Program-made: the position numbers and the translations under genes
Assembly (NCBI GenBank): GCA_019058445.1
Contig: JAHPZA010000010.1
Coordinates: forward strand, 124,001-188,000
DNA from: Promethearchaeota archaeon
GTDB lineage: Archaea > Asgardarchaeota > Lokiarchaeia > Sigyniarchaeales > SOKP01
Reading direction: 5' to 3'
DNA length: 64,000 nucleotides
In this document: in pieces, positions 9,362-18,542 of the stretch
Layout of the letters: each line of letters starts with the position of its first letter
How positions within the stretch are numbered: position 1 is the stretch's first letter
The notes under the pieces: model-generated
The model's input: only the letters and a program-made list of their open reading frames with translations
Told to the model about the DNA's origin: nothing
Database searches by the model: none

Positions 9362-9676
9362 TTATTTTATAATTTTCTCTATCATACTAATTAAATCTTT
9401 TTTTGATTGAGCTCCAATACGAGAGTCTATTAATTTACCGTCTTTAAATATGCTAAAAGTGGGTACGCCTGTTAACTCATATCTTTGTGGTGTTTTTCGA
9501 TTTCTATCAATGTTTAACTTTGCTATCAAAACTTTCCCATCAAATTCCTCCTCTAATTCATTGAGCACATAGTCCATCATTTTACATGGAACACACCATG
9601 ATGCCCAAAATTCAATTAATACGGGTAATGGTGAATTAATTATTTTTTCATTAAAGTCTTTATCAGTGACATTCAT
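9362..9676 (-). CDS. trxA: Thioredoxin
   Basis: A 104-residue protein with the complete thioredoxin fold and redox site WASWCVPCKMM near residues 25-35. The cis-proline segment TGVPTFSIFKDG lies near residue 72, with the usual C-terminal helix. It reduces disulfides in the cytoplasm. It begins 18 bases downstream of the sulfoquinovose synthase-like gene on the same strand, so the two may be co-transcribed. Because that neighbour has a five-cysteine N-terminal extension, a redox link is possible, but this is only inference from position. Confidence 0.93.
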   Translation of the reverse strand: MNVTDKDFNEKIINSPLPVLIEFWASWCVPCKMMDYVLNELEEEFDGKVLIAKLNIDRNRKTPQRYELTGVPTFSIFKDGKLIDSRIGAQSKKDLISMIEKIIK

Positions 9677-9694
9677 TTTTTTAATAAGATTCTT

Positions 9695-11212
9695 TTAATT
9701 ATCAAATTTTGGTTTAAAACCTTTAATTGGTTTAGTTCCCGGATCATATCTTTCTAACACTTTCATTTCACGTTTTTTTCCTTGCCAAGTTGTTATTGGC
9801 ATAATTGTATGCTTTTTCATTTCTATTCGATTTTTTATTTCTGGCTCTTTTAGTACTGCAAAAATTCTTTCAATCTCTTCTTCTAATGTAATCTGGGGCG
9901 TAAATCCAAAAACATGCGGTAATTTTTTAGATACTACTTCAAAAGGATGGGTATCAGCTTCAACGCGTGGATTTTCTAATCTCTGAATTTTAACATCTAA
10001 ATCAAACTTTTCTTTCCCTACGTGAGCAACTGATTCAGCTAATTCAGAAAGTTTATGTAAACCTGATACTTGGTTTACCACATCATATTGACCAGGTTCT
10101 GGCGGTGAAATAATTAATCTAATCATACATTGCATTGCGTCATTTAGTGCAATAAATCCTCTTATTTGTTCTCCCTTTCCATAAATAGTTAAAGGAATAT
10201 TTACAACTGCTTGAGCAACAAATCTATTAATCACAGTCCCAAACCACTCATCTATATCATAGCGAGTTCTTAACCTATTATCCATTGCCAATTCTTCTGT
10301 ATATACACCAAAAATCACACCTTGCATTACATCATAGGATCTTAGCCACCAATATTTGCATGCTTCCAAAATATTAAATGTATCTTGAACTTTACTTACA
10401 TGATAGAAACTAGCGGGATCTCGCGGGGTTGTTTCACCTCCTAGGCTCCATTTCCTATCATCCCACTCGATAATTGCATCTGCAGGAAATAATCCCTCAT
10501 AAAGCGGTCTGCCTGTTAAAGGAGTTCCGTATTCCCCCATTGTCCCTAACTTTATTAAACTTGTTTCCGGGACAACTTCTTTCATCAACCATAATAATTT
10601 TAATGTGCCTAATACATTATTCTCTTGAACTTTAACTGCATGTTCTAGATCAGCCATACTGTATGGAGCACTTGGAATTTCAGCGTAGTGTACGATAGAT
10701 TCTGGTTTAACTTCTTCTAAAAATTCTCTTAATTTTGCTGTTGCATTAAGATTTAATTTTCTAAAATTAATATTTATCCCAAGAACATCCCTGGCAACTT
10801 CTAACCTTTCTGTCATTCTTTTAATTGGTACAATAGTATGTGCACCCTTTTCCATAACACAATCTCTACGGGTAAAATTATCTAGTCCACTTACTTGAAA
10901 ACCTAATTTCGCCAATTTTAGAGCTAAACTCCATCCTAAATATCCATCAATCCCTAGAATCATTACCTTCATTTCTTTCAATATATACCCATATTCTGTT
11001 GGAGTCCATTCAGGACATTGCTCAAATGTAATATTAGGTTCAAAATAGCCTAATTCAGGTCGTCTTCTGCATTCAATTACAATTTCTTCTTCTTCACCTA
11101 AATCTAAACCCTTATCTCTCGCTTGACCACACGCTCTAAAATCCACGTTCCCCATCAATTTCGCTGCTGGACAATTCCAACAGGTTTTATTAGCATTATA
11201 CATTTTTACCAA
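9695..11212 (-). CDS. UDP-sulfoquinovose synthase-like enzyme with Cys-rich N-terminal extension
   Basis: A 505-residue protein. From about residue 90 it matches the SQD1/Agl3 family, which makes UDP-sulfoquinovose from UDP-glucose and sulfite. Matching segments are MILGIDGYLGWSLALKL, HYAEIPSAPYSM, NNVLGTLKLL, LIKLGTMGEYGTP and, as the catalytic Tyr/Lys part, FYHVSKVQD. Ahead of the Rossmann domain are about 75 residues with five cysteines (11, 14, 28, 48, 66), including CWNC, which are not part of SQD1. The TTG start at 11212 is preceded by a GGTGAG overlapping the upstream stop, 8 bases away; an ATG exists at 11203. It follows the AP-superfamily gene 11222-12472 by 9 bases. The product would feed sulfolipid or sulfated N-glycan synthesis. 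Confidence 0.82.
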   Translation of the reverse strand: MVKMYNANKTCWNCPAAKLMGNVDFRACGQARDKGLDLGEEEEIVIECRRRPELGYFEPNITFEQCPEWTPTEYGYILKEMKVMILGIDGYLGWSLALKLAKLGFQVSGLDNFTRRDCVMEKGAHTIVPIKRMTERLEVARDVLGININFRKLNLNATAKLREFLEEVKPESIVHYAEIPSAPYSMADLEHAVKVQENNVLGTLKLLWLMKEVVPETSLIKLGTMGEYGTPLTGRPLYEGLFPADAIIEWDDRKWSLGGETTPRDPASFYHVSKVQDTFNILEACKYWWLRSYDVMQGVIFGVYTEELAMDNRLRTRYDIDEWFGTVINRFVAQAVVNIPLTIYGKGEQIRGFIALNDAMQCMIRLIISPPEPGQYDVVNQVSGLHKLSELAESVAHVGKEKFDLDVKIQRLENPRVEADTHPFEVVSKKLPHVFGFTPQITLEEEIERIFAVLKEPEIKNRIEMKKHTIMPITTWQGKKREMKVLERYDPGTKPIKGFKPKFDN

Positions 11213-11221
11213 TTTAAACTC

Positions 11222-12472
11222 TCACCCTAAAAATCCTACTATATCCTCTACAGATGGACTTTTTACATTAATTTCCTTATTTATTAAGATAAATGAATTC
11301 TCATTATGTTTTCCTGATAAAGTATTTTCTTCTTCAAAAATCTTTTCTTTTCCTATTCCACTTTTCAAATTAAAACCTTTTTTCTCCACCAAAACCATAT
11401 CTGGAGCCCTATTTCTTTCCTTTCCAGAATAGATATCATCTCTTTTATACACTTTTTTAATTACTCTTTGTTTTTCATATTTTAGGTTATAAAAAAGAGA
11501 CTCTAATTCATCTAAAATTATTTTTTCATCTTCCTTTTTCACAGTACCGTTTGGATAAGACCCTTTTTTGTTTATATAAATCCTCCCCGGATCTAAAACA
11601 AATGCTTTTGATCCCTTTGAAATACGATTATATTTTTTTAGGTTTTCTGCTAAAATAAGAAATCCTTGATCCTCCAAGTACGTATTTAAATTAATATTAT
11701 ATTTGTTTCTTTCCATTCCATGATCAGATAATATTATGAATGTATCATCTTCATTTAATTTATTATATATCTCTCCAATAATATTATCAATTTCTTGAAA
11801 ATATTCTAAAAATCTGTGATAAAGTGGATTCTTATAATCTTCATACACATGCCAGAAAAAATGCCCTATCCTGTCACTTCCCGTAATTACAGGCATGAAA
11901 TTATCCCATTTAAGTTCTTTCCATAATAAATCGAAAGTTTTTTTTCTAATATATAAAACTCTAAATAATTCATCAAAAAAAATATCATTGGATTGTTGAT
12001 GGGCGATTTTTGAATCAACATCAATTTCATATCCAATCCCTTGTAATTTTTGGAAATATTTATCAGGATATACTGCTTTTTGTAAATCCAATGCCACAAA
12101 TCCTGCGATATGAATCCCATTTAATTTTTTAGCAGGATATGTTGATGGAACATTAATTATAATGTGTTTTTTTTCTGGTTTTTGGTGCCAAAAAGGTTTA
12201 CTTTTCAAAGCATTAAAATTTGGAAAACTAAGGGAATAAGTATTGTTTATTATATCTGTAAATCCAAATATTCCATGTTCACCAGGATTCTTTCCTGTTA
12301 TTATTGAACTCCAGGAAACTGATGAGATATGAGGAATGGAGGATCTTAATCTTTTAAAAATATATTCGCTTTTTAATTGTTTAAAATTTGGCATTATATC
12401 ATTATTGGATAATTTCTCCATCAATTCGAAGGGAATGCCATCAATTCCGAAAATAACGTTCCTATTCTTCAC
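11222..12472 (-). CDS. Alkaline-phosphatase-superfamily phosphodiesterase/phosphohydrolase
   Basis: A 416-residue soluble protein of the type I phosphodiesterase/nucleotide pyrophosphatase group (COG3379-like). It shows the first metal ligand in VIFGIDGIPFELM, a nucleophile region SSVSWSSIITGKNPGEHGIFGF near residue 50, TGSDRIGHFFWH, and the metal-binding ILSDHGMERNKY near residue 250. Residues GKERNRAPDMVLV lie near the C-terminus. It hydrolyses or transfers phosphoryl or sulfuryl groups; the substrate is unknown. It lies 9 bases upstream of the sulfoquinovose synthase-like gene, and a related protein sits beside sulfate adenylyltransferase at 54819, which suggests a job in sulfur or nucleotide-sugar metabolism. 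A TATA-like ATTTATAAAT lies about 25 bases upstream. Confidence 0.78.
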   Translation of the reverse strand: MKNRNVIFGIDGIPFELMEKLSNNDIMPNFKQLKSEYIFKRLRSSIPHISSVSWSSIITGKNPGEHGIFGFTDIINNTYSLSFPNFNALKSKPFWHQKPEKKHIIINVPSTYPAKKLNGIHIAGFVALDLQKAVYPDKYFQKLQGIGYEIDVDSKIAHQQSNDIFFDELFRVLYIRKKTFDLLWKELKWDNFMPVITGSDRIGHFFWHVYEDYKNPLYHRFLEYFQEIDNIIGEIYNKLNEDDTFIILSDHGMERNKYNINLNTYLEDQGFLILAENLKKYNRISKGSKAFVLDPGRIYINKKGSYPNGTVKKEDEKIILDELESLFYNLKYEKQRVIKKVYKRDDIYSGKERNRAPDMVLVEKKGFNLKSGIGKEKIFEEENTLSGKHNENSFILINKEINVKSPSVEDIVGFLG

Positions 12473-12495
12473 TTTAATTTTAAAAATTTAAGAGT

Positions 12496-12505
12496 ATTTA
12501 TAAAT
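12496..12505 (-). promoter_or_regulatory. Possible archaeal TATA box
   Basis: The palindromic ATTTATAAAT lies 24-33 bases upstream of the ATG at 12472 on the minus strand. That is the spacing expected for an archaeal TATA box driving a leaderless transcript of the phosphohydrolase and sulfoquinovose synthase genes. In such AT-rich DNA chance matches are common. Confidence 0.3.
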
Positions 12506-12608
12506 TTTTAAAATAAGCTATTATTTTAACTATAAACTCTGAAAAAATAGAAAAAGTTATCTTTCTATAAAATTAATAAAAACTTGTTAAATCAAATATA
12601 TCTTAAAG

Positions 12609-13405
12609 ATGAATTCTACAATTCAAATAAAATATATTTTAAAAAGTTTTCTTAGTAAAATATTTAACAGAATTCCTAAGATTCTTAATGAATATGGTTT
12701 GATTTATATTCTTAGGAAGCCATTTTGGTATTCAAAATTTCTTTTTTATGTAAACTACTCTAAATTTAAAATTAGTAAATTAAAAGATCGTTATACTCTT
12801 GAAAGTTTAATTGAATTTGTAAAGTTCAACAATCAAGGGCTAATCAGACCTCTTCAAATAAATTATGAAATCTTAACATTATTGAAGCTATTAAAAAAAA
12901 AAGACCAAAATTTATTCTTGAAATAGGAACTATCTCAGGAGGAACTCATTTTTTGTTTACTCGTATTGCCAGAAAGGATGCTACAATAATTAGTATTGAT
13001 TTACCAAAAGGTATACATGGATATGGCTATAACATATTAAGAATTCCTCTTTATAAATCATTTGCGCGGTCAGACCAAAAGATTTTATTATTTCGTTCAG
13101 ATTCCCATAAAAAAAGTACAATTGACCAAATAAAATCTATTCTCAAAAGTAATAAATTAGAATTTTTATTTATTGATGGAGATCATAGGTATGAAGGAGT
13201 AAAAAAAGATTTTGAAATGTATAGAACACTGGTTAAGAATGATGGTATAGTGGCCTTTCATGATATTATTCCTCAAGCACCTGAAACTCAAGTAGAAGTA
13301 TCAAAATATTGGAATGAAATTAAAAATAATTACATATTTAAAGAAATAATTAAAGATAAGAATCAAAAATGGGCCGGAATTGGAGTTATCTATTATAAAG
13401 AATAA
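12609..13405 (+). CDS. Class I SAM methyltransferase interrupted by a -1 frameshift at an A10 run
   Basis: Two adjacent reading frames make one methyltransferase. The first (12609-12926) gives a basic N-terminal region ending LLKLLKKK. The second continues in the -1 frame as KRPKFILEIGTISGGTHFLF (SAM motif I), then LEFLFIDGDHRYEGVKKDFE and GIVAFHDIIPQ, as in Methyltransf_24/cephalosporin-hydroxylase-like enzymes. The join falls in the ten-A run 12893-12902; one added A, or a -1 ribosomal or polymerase slip, restores one protein of about 265 residues. It may be a sequencing error, a recent mutation or programmed slippage. The neighbours suggest a glycan-modifying methyltransferase. Confidence 0.72.
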
Positions 13406-13476
13406 TGAAAAGGGGAAAAGAATAATGATTCTTTTCTTTATATCTTAAATTTCTATTCAATTTTTAGAGGTGTAAT

Positions 13477-14601
13477 TTACTTTAATAATCCTTTTTCTTT
13501 AAGTTCAGTATAAGCTTTATCAGATTTATCTTTTGCTTTTCCTTGCTGTAATTTTACCCATTCAATTAATTCATGAATACCTTCCTTAAATGTTATGTCT
13601 GCTTTATATCCTAATTCTGATGAAATTTTAGAAATGTCCGCAAAGCAATGTCGAATATCTCCTGGGCGAAACTTGTTTGAAACTATTGGCTTAATTTCTG
13701 GATTAATATATCTAGCAAGTGTTTCAGCAATTTGCTTTATACTTACTGCTTCACCAGTTCCAACATTAAAAATTTGGTTTTTTGCTCTTCTTTTCGTTAA
13801 AGAAAGATAAAAAGCTTTGCAAACATCTCGTACATGCACAAAATCTCTCATTTGATTTCCGTCTTCATAAATTATCGGTCTATTCCCATTCAAAAGTCTA
13901 CTGGAGAAAATCGCACAAACACCTGTATATGGATTAGAAAGAGCTTGTCGACTTCCATATACATTAAATAATCTTAAAGCTGTGGTATTTATACCATAAG
14001 TTTCTCCAATTAACATACACATTTTCTCTTGTTCTTTTTTATTTAACGCATAAATCGAGGTACATACTTGAGGTTTCGATTCATTTGTCGGTATGGGTTT
14101 GGCTTTTTTTCCACATATCGGGCAAAATAATTCCCATTCTCCTCTTTCAAGTTGAGTTACACTCCGTAACTCTGGATTTACTTGTTCACAGTTTTCACAT
14201 ATATAACTTCCCTCCCCATAAGTAGACATTGATGATGCTAAAACAAACTTTTTTATAGTATTTGGTTTATTTACTAATATATCAAGAAGTCGAGCAGTAC
14301 CCAGAATATTAACATCTACATATTTATCAATTTGATACATGGATTGACCAACTCCAACCATGGAAGCTAGATGAATAATGGCATCTATATCCTTAAGCGA
14401 TTCAGATAAAATATCTTTATTTCGAATATCATTTTTTAGAAAAGTAATATTTTTTGCTAGATAATTTGGAGGTCTATCATTCATTCCATGAACTTGCGGT
14501 TCTAGAACGTCATATACAACAATTTCATAGTTTTTAGCCAATAGAAAATCAACTAAATGACTTCCGATAAAACCAGCACCACCAGTAATTAAAACTCTCA
14601 T
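13477..14601 (-). CDS. NDP-sugar epimerase (SDR) with zinc-ribbon-like insert
   Basis: A 374-residue extended SDR with GGAGFIGSHLVDFLL at the N-terminus. The SSMSTYGEG and YALNKKEQE segments supply catalytic Ser/Thr, Tyr and Lys, and MRDFVHVRDVCKAF is characteristic of NDP-sugar 4-epimerases. Between Ser and Tyr there is an insert of about 45 residues with CENC and CPIC pairs, which probably bind zinc. As far as I recall a similar insert occurs in bacterial dTDP-rhamnose 4-epimerase-like proteins, so it is a family trait rather than a local novelty. The enzyme would interconvert a sugar nucleotide for the surrounding glycosyltransferases. Exact substrate not determined. Confidence 0.82.
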   Translation of the reverse strand: MRVLITGGAGFIGSHLVDFLLAKNYEIVVYDVLEPQVHGMNDRPPNYLAKNITFLKNDIRNKDILSESLKDIDAIIHLASMVGVGQSMYQIDKYVDVNILGTARLLDILVNKPNTIKKFVLASSMSTYGEGSYICENCEQVNPELRSVTQLERGEWELFCPICGKKAKPIPTNESKPQVCTSIYALNKKEQEKMCMLIGETYGINTTALRLFNVYGSRQALSNPYTGVCAIFSSRLLNGNRPIIYEDGNQMRDFVHVRDVCKAFYLSLTKRRAKNQIFNVGTGEAVSIKQIAETLARYINPEIKPIVSNKFRPGDIRHCFADISKISSELGYKADITFKEGIHELIEWVKLQQGKAKDKSDKAYTELKEKGLLK

Positions 14602-14813
14602 AATATTCTACTGAAATTTTTTATTAAATTTGATTTTATATGTTTTGTAATTTTTAATCTAAATTAAAGAATTTTATAACTTTTTCATAAGATCTACTAA
14701 ATCATCATATAATTTAGATTAATGATAAATTATTAGAGTTCCTTCAGAATAAAACTTAAATAAATCAAGAGATACAATAAAATAATTAAATTTTAGATAA
14801 CTTCTAAAAATAA

Positions 14814-15818
14814 ATGAATAATTTAGAGATTCCCTTAGTTTCTGTAATTGTGCTTAATTATAACGGTCAAAAGCACCTAAAAGAATGTTTTGACTCTCTT
14901 TATGAGTTAAATTATAATAATGTAGAATTAATCTTAGTGGATAATAATTCAAAAGATAATAGTGTAGAATTTGTTAAAAATAATTATAATAGGGTTAAAA
15001 TTATTCAACTTAAGTACAATTATGGATTTGCTAAAGCTAATAATATAGCAGCAACTCAAGCTAAAGGAAAATATATTGTTTTACTAAATAATGATACATA
15101 TGTGGATATCAATTGGCTAACCGAACTAGTTAAAGTAGCGGAAAGTTCGTATAAAATTGGAATAGTGGGTAGCAAAATCTATTATTATGATAATAAGAAA
15201 CTGATCAGCTATGCTGGAAGTAGTTGCGATAAATATGGGAAAAGTAATCATATAGGAGAAAACAAAACAGATCATCGAATATTTAATACTGATCGGAAAA
15301 CATTTTATGCCTGTGGAGCTTGCTTATTAATTAAAAGAGAACTATATCAAAAAATTGGTCTATTTGATTCACTATACTTCATTTACAACGAAGATTTAGA
15401 TCTTTGTTGGAGGACATGGATTTTTGGATATTTAGTAATGTATGCTTCAAAATCCTTTATTTATCATAAAATTGGACAAGTAATGGGTAAAGAAACACTT
15501 AGACAAAAATTTCTCGGTGAAAGGAATATTTTAAGAACAGTATTAAAAAACTATGAATTGAAAACCTTATTTAAAATTTTCCCTGTATATATAGGAAGAA
15601 GGATCGGTATAATATTAAGATTTTTAGTCCATTTAGACATATTAGCAATTATAATAATCTACATCTATATAAAAGCCTTTTCTTGGAATATAATTCATAT
15701 TAAATCGCTTATTAGAAAACGTAAAAGAATTCAATCATATAGAACTAAAGATGATAGATTTTTAATACAATTTATGAAAGAAACCATAAAATTGGAAACT
15801 TCATTAAGGAATTTATGA
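14814..15818 (+). CDS. GT2 glycosyltransferase (rhamnosyltransferase-like)
   Basis: A 334-residue GT-A fold enzyme. It has VSVIVLNYNGQKHLKECFDS at the N-terminus, LVDNNSKDNSVEFV, NYGFAKANN, the DxD-like LLNNDTYVD, and FIYNEDLDLCWRTWIFGY with the catalytic acid region. The C-terminal 90 residues hold hydrophobic helices (FKIFPVYIGRRIGIILRFL and a longer stretch after it), so it is probably membrane-associated. This pattern is that of WbbL/rhamnosyltransferase-type GT2 proteins in O-antigen clusters. It begins a plus-strand run of glycan genes to 20969. Donor and acceptor are unknown. Confidence 0.85.
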   Translation: MNNLEIPLVSVIVLNYNGQKHLKECFDSLYELNYNNVELILVDNNSKDNSVEFVKNNYNRVKIIQLKYNYGFAKANNIAATQAKGKYIVLLNNDTYVDINWLTELVKVAESSYKIGIVGSKIYYYDNKKLISYAGSSCDKYGKSNHIGENKTDHRIFNTDRKTFYACGACLLIKRELYQKIGLFDSLYFIYNEDLDLCWRTWIFGYLVMYASKSFIYHKIGQVMGKETLRQKFLGERNILRTVLKNYELKTLFKIFPVYIGRRIGIILRFLVHLDILAIIIIYIYIKAFSWNIIHIKSLIRKRKRIQSYRTKDDRFLIQFMKETIKLETSLRNL

Positions 15819-15916
15819 TTAGATAAAATTTTTATTAACGTTCATGAATATATATTAGAAACATAACTAATTTGAATATTATTACCTAATAATCGTTTAA
15901 AAAGTCTAAAACAAAT

Positions 15917-16987
15917 ATGGAAATCAAAACTTTCATGGGTCGAAAATTGGGCTATATTAATGGGATTTTAAGAAGACAGATTGAAATTGATAAATATTTA
16001 AAAAATCGCGAAGATATTAAACTATCATATGAATTTTATGATGCACCAAAAAATCCAATCGATTTTCTTTCTAAAAGATATATTTTATATCATTGTAAGG
16101 CATATCATAAATCAAGGACTTTAAAAGATAATATAATATTCCATGTATCTTTTCAAAATCTTGCAGATTTAGTACTGTTTTTAAAAAAAGAAAGAACTTT
16201 TGTCACCTGCTATGATATATTTAATTTTTTAGAAAAAAATACCATAAGAAATACCATACTTGCTCAAAAATACGCACTTATGGGACTTAAAAGTTGTAAG
16301 TACATCATCTCAATATCAGAATTCACAAAAAATGAATTATTTAAGAGATTTAATATTCCCAAAGAAAAAATTAGTGTTATTAAATGTGCTATAAACCATG
16401 AAATTTTCTATCCAATCCGACAAAATGAACTCTCAAATTTAATACCTTTCTATCCTAATTATAAGAAAATACTGCATGTAGGAACGGAAGTAAATAGAAA
16501 AGATATAATTACTTTGTTTAAGGCCTTTTATTTAATTAAAAAAAAGTTCAATAATATTAAGTTAATAAGAGTAGGACCTAGGTCACACTCTAAAGTAATA
16601 AAATCATTAGGATTAGAAAAAGATATAATATATTTTAATAATCTTAACAATCAAAAATTAAGAGAAATATATAATTTATGTGATTTATTTATTTTCCCCT
16701 CCGTATATGAAGGATTTGGTTTTCCAGGATTAGAAGCGGCAGCTTGTGGTACTCCTGTGATTTGCTCCAATATACCTATTTTTAGAGAGTTATATGATAA
16801 CTTCCCGATATATTTCCCAGCCCAAGATTATAAAACTCTTTGTAAGATCATACTTAATACTATTAATAATGAAACTATGAAAAAAGAAATGAGTATTAAA
16901 GGAGTAAATATAGCTAATAAATACCATTGGAAAAATTCTGCTGATAAATATATTAATTTTGTGAAAAATATTATAGAAAATATTTAA
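15917..16987 (+). CDS. GT4 glycosyltransferase
   Basis: A 356-residue GT-B enzyme with a retaining GT4 C-terminal domain. It has ILHVGTEVNRKDIITLFKAF near residue 190, then DLFIFPSVYEGFGFPGLEAA and CGTPVICSNIPIFRE near residues 255-290 (the EX7E motif). It would transfer a sugar from a nucleotide donor to a growing glycan on the cytoplasmic side. It is about 100 bases downstream of the GT2 gene and in the same direction as the following GT4 and sulfatase genes. Sugar specificity cannot be inferred. Confidence 0.88.
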   Translation: MEIKTFMGRKLGYINGILRRQIEIDKYLKNREDIKLSYEFYDAPKNPIDFLSKRYILYHCKAYHKSRTLKDNIIFHVSFQNLADLVLFLKKERTFVTCYDIFNFLEKNTIRNTILAQKYALMGLKSCKYIISISEFTKNELFKRFNIPKEKISVIKCAINHEIFYPIRQNELSNLIPFYPNYKKILHVGTEVNRKDIITLFKAFYLIKKKFNNIKLIRVGPRSHSKVIKSLGLEKDIIYFNNLNNQKLREIYNLCDLFIFPSVYEGFGFPGLEAAACGTPVICSNIPIFRELYDNFPIYFPAQDYKTLCKIILNTINNETMKKEMSIKGVNIANKYHWKNSADKYINFVKNIIENI

Positions 16988-17132
16988 AAATAAACTGTTT
17001 GTGAGTCAATATTTTTTTATATATCAGATAATCAACTTTGTGAGAGTTCCATTTAAAAATATATGATATATACGTTTTACAAAATGAAATTTATATATTT
17101 TTAAAAATTTTAAGAATTAAAGTCTAATTCTC

Positions 17133-18401
17133 TTGAAAGTGTTGAAAATTAAAAGAAGAAATAGAAGCTTTCTCTTAATCTTTGATAAGCTTCGTAACAT
17201 TTCGCTTATTAAAGATACCGGAATGATTCCTTATTATTTTCATCGCAAATATCATTATAGTTCAAAAATATTAACATATAGGAATGATAAAGCATACCCA
17301 TTTTTACAAGAATACTGTAAAGGGCTGGAGTTAGAATTCTTAAAGAGAAGAAGGTTTTTAAATAAAATATTGGGAATCGAAATTCCCGCTTTAATCTATC
17401 TTATCAAAAATTTTAAAAAAATCCATATTTTAGAAGTTATTTGGCTATCAAATAGCTCAATTCTTTATGGAATTCTATATAAAATGTTAAATAGAAATGG
17501 ATTTCTTTACCTAAAATTAGATGCTACTGAGAAAATAAAATACCATAATAAACTTCATCCTCATGGTTATTATGATTACCAATATTATAAAGAACAAAGT
17601 ATCGTTAAAAACCTCATAAATTCCTTTAGAATAATTCTAGGAAAATTTTTTGGCAATTTGTTTTTTAAAAAGTTAGATTTAGCAAGTATAGAAAGTGTAA
17701 AATTATACAAAGATATAAAGGATTATCCAAGAATTAAACACAAGCTAATTTATCTGCCAAATGGAATAGATGATTATTTCCTAAAAGATCTAAATATTAA
17801 AAGGGTAGATTTTAGTAAAAAGGAAAATATCATTTTAACCGTTGGTAGAATAGGATGGGTGGCAAAAGACCATCACATATTTTTAGAGGCTATAGCTAGT
17901 ATAGAAGATTTAAAAAATTGGAAGATTTATTTGGTAGGAGGTATATATGATAAATTCAAAGATTATATATCTCATTATTTTGTAAAATACCCCCATCTCA
18001 AGGATAAGGTTATATTTATTGGTGAAATTCTTGATCGAAAAAAATTATTAGAATTTTATCAGAAGAGTAAAATTTTCTGTTTAACATCAAATGTTGAAAG
18101 TTTTGGAATTGTATTAGTTGAAGCAGGTTATTTTGGTAATTATATTGTCAGTACCAATTTACCATCAGCTCGAGATATAACTTCAAATAGTCAGTTTGGA
18201 ACTCTATTTAAAATTCGAGATACTGCTAGATTAACAGAAATTCTTGAAAATTTAATTGATAATGAAGAACTTATGGAGAAGAATTATCTTAAAATTCAAA
18301 ATCATATCGATAAAAAATTTTTATGGAGCAAGATTATCTCAAAATTATATAGAGAGTTAAATAAAAGAAGCAATTTGAGATTTTCAAATAAACATGGTTA
18401 A
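17133..18401 (+). CDS. GT4-type glycosyltransferase
   Basis: A 422-residue protein with a poorly conserved, basic N-terminal half and a clear GT4 C-terminal half. The latter shows IILTVGRIGWVAKDHHIFLE near residue 235, and SNVESFGIVLVEAGYFGNYI with VSTNLPSARDI near residues 330-360. The start is uncertain: TTG codons at 17133 and 17142 are in frame, and the first in-frame ATG (17223) lies about 30 residues in. It lies between another GT4 gene and a sulfatase-like gene on the same strand, so a role in the same glycan is likely. Confidence 0.8.
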   Translation: MKVLKIKRRNRSFLLIFDKLRNISLIKDTGMIPYYFHRKYHYSSKILTYRNDKAYPFLQEYCKGLELEFLKRRRFLNKILGIEIPALIYLIKNFKKIHILEVIWLSNSSILYGILYKMLNRNGFLYLKLDATEKIKYHNKLHPHGYYDYQYYKEQSIVKNLINSFRIILGKFFGNLFFKKLDLASIESVKLYKDIKDYPRIKHKLIYLPNGIDDYFLKDLNIKRVDFSKKENIILTVGRIGWVAKDHHIFLEAIASIEDLKNWKIYLVGGIYDKFKDYISHYFVKYPHLKDKVIFIGEILDRKKLLEFYQKSKIFCLTSNVESFGIVLVEAGYFGNYIVSTNLPSARDITSNSQFGTLFKIRDTARLTEILENLIDNEELMEKNYLKIQNHIDKKFLWSKIISKLYRELNKRSNLRFSNKHG

Positions 18402-18542
18402 TTAATTGATGAGTTATAAGCTATGATTTACTTGGTTACTTAAAAAATATTTTAAATAAATGTTTTTAAAAGTAAATTTACATAAACTTTAAAAATAGTT
18501 TTTATTCTTTATAAAAAAAAAGAATAACTAATAACATAGAAT

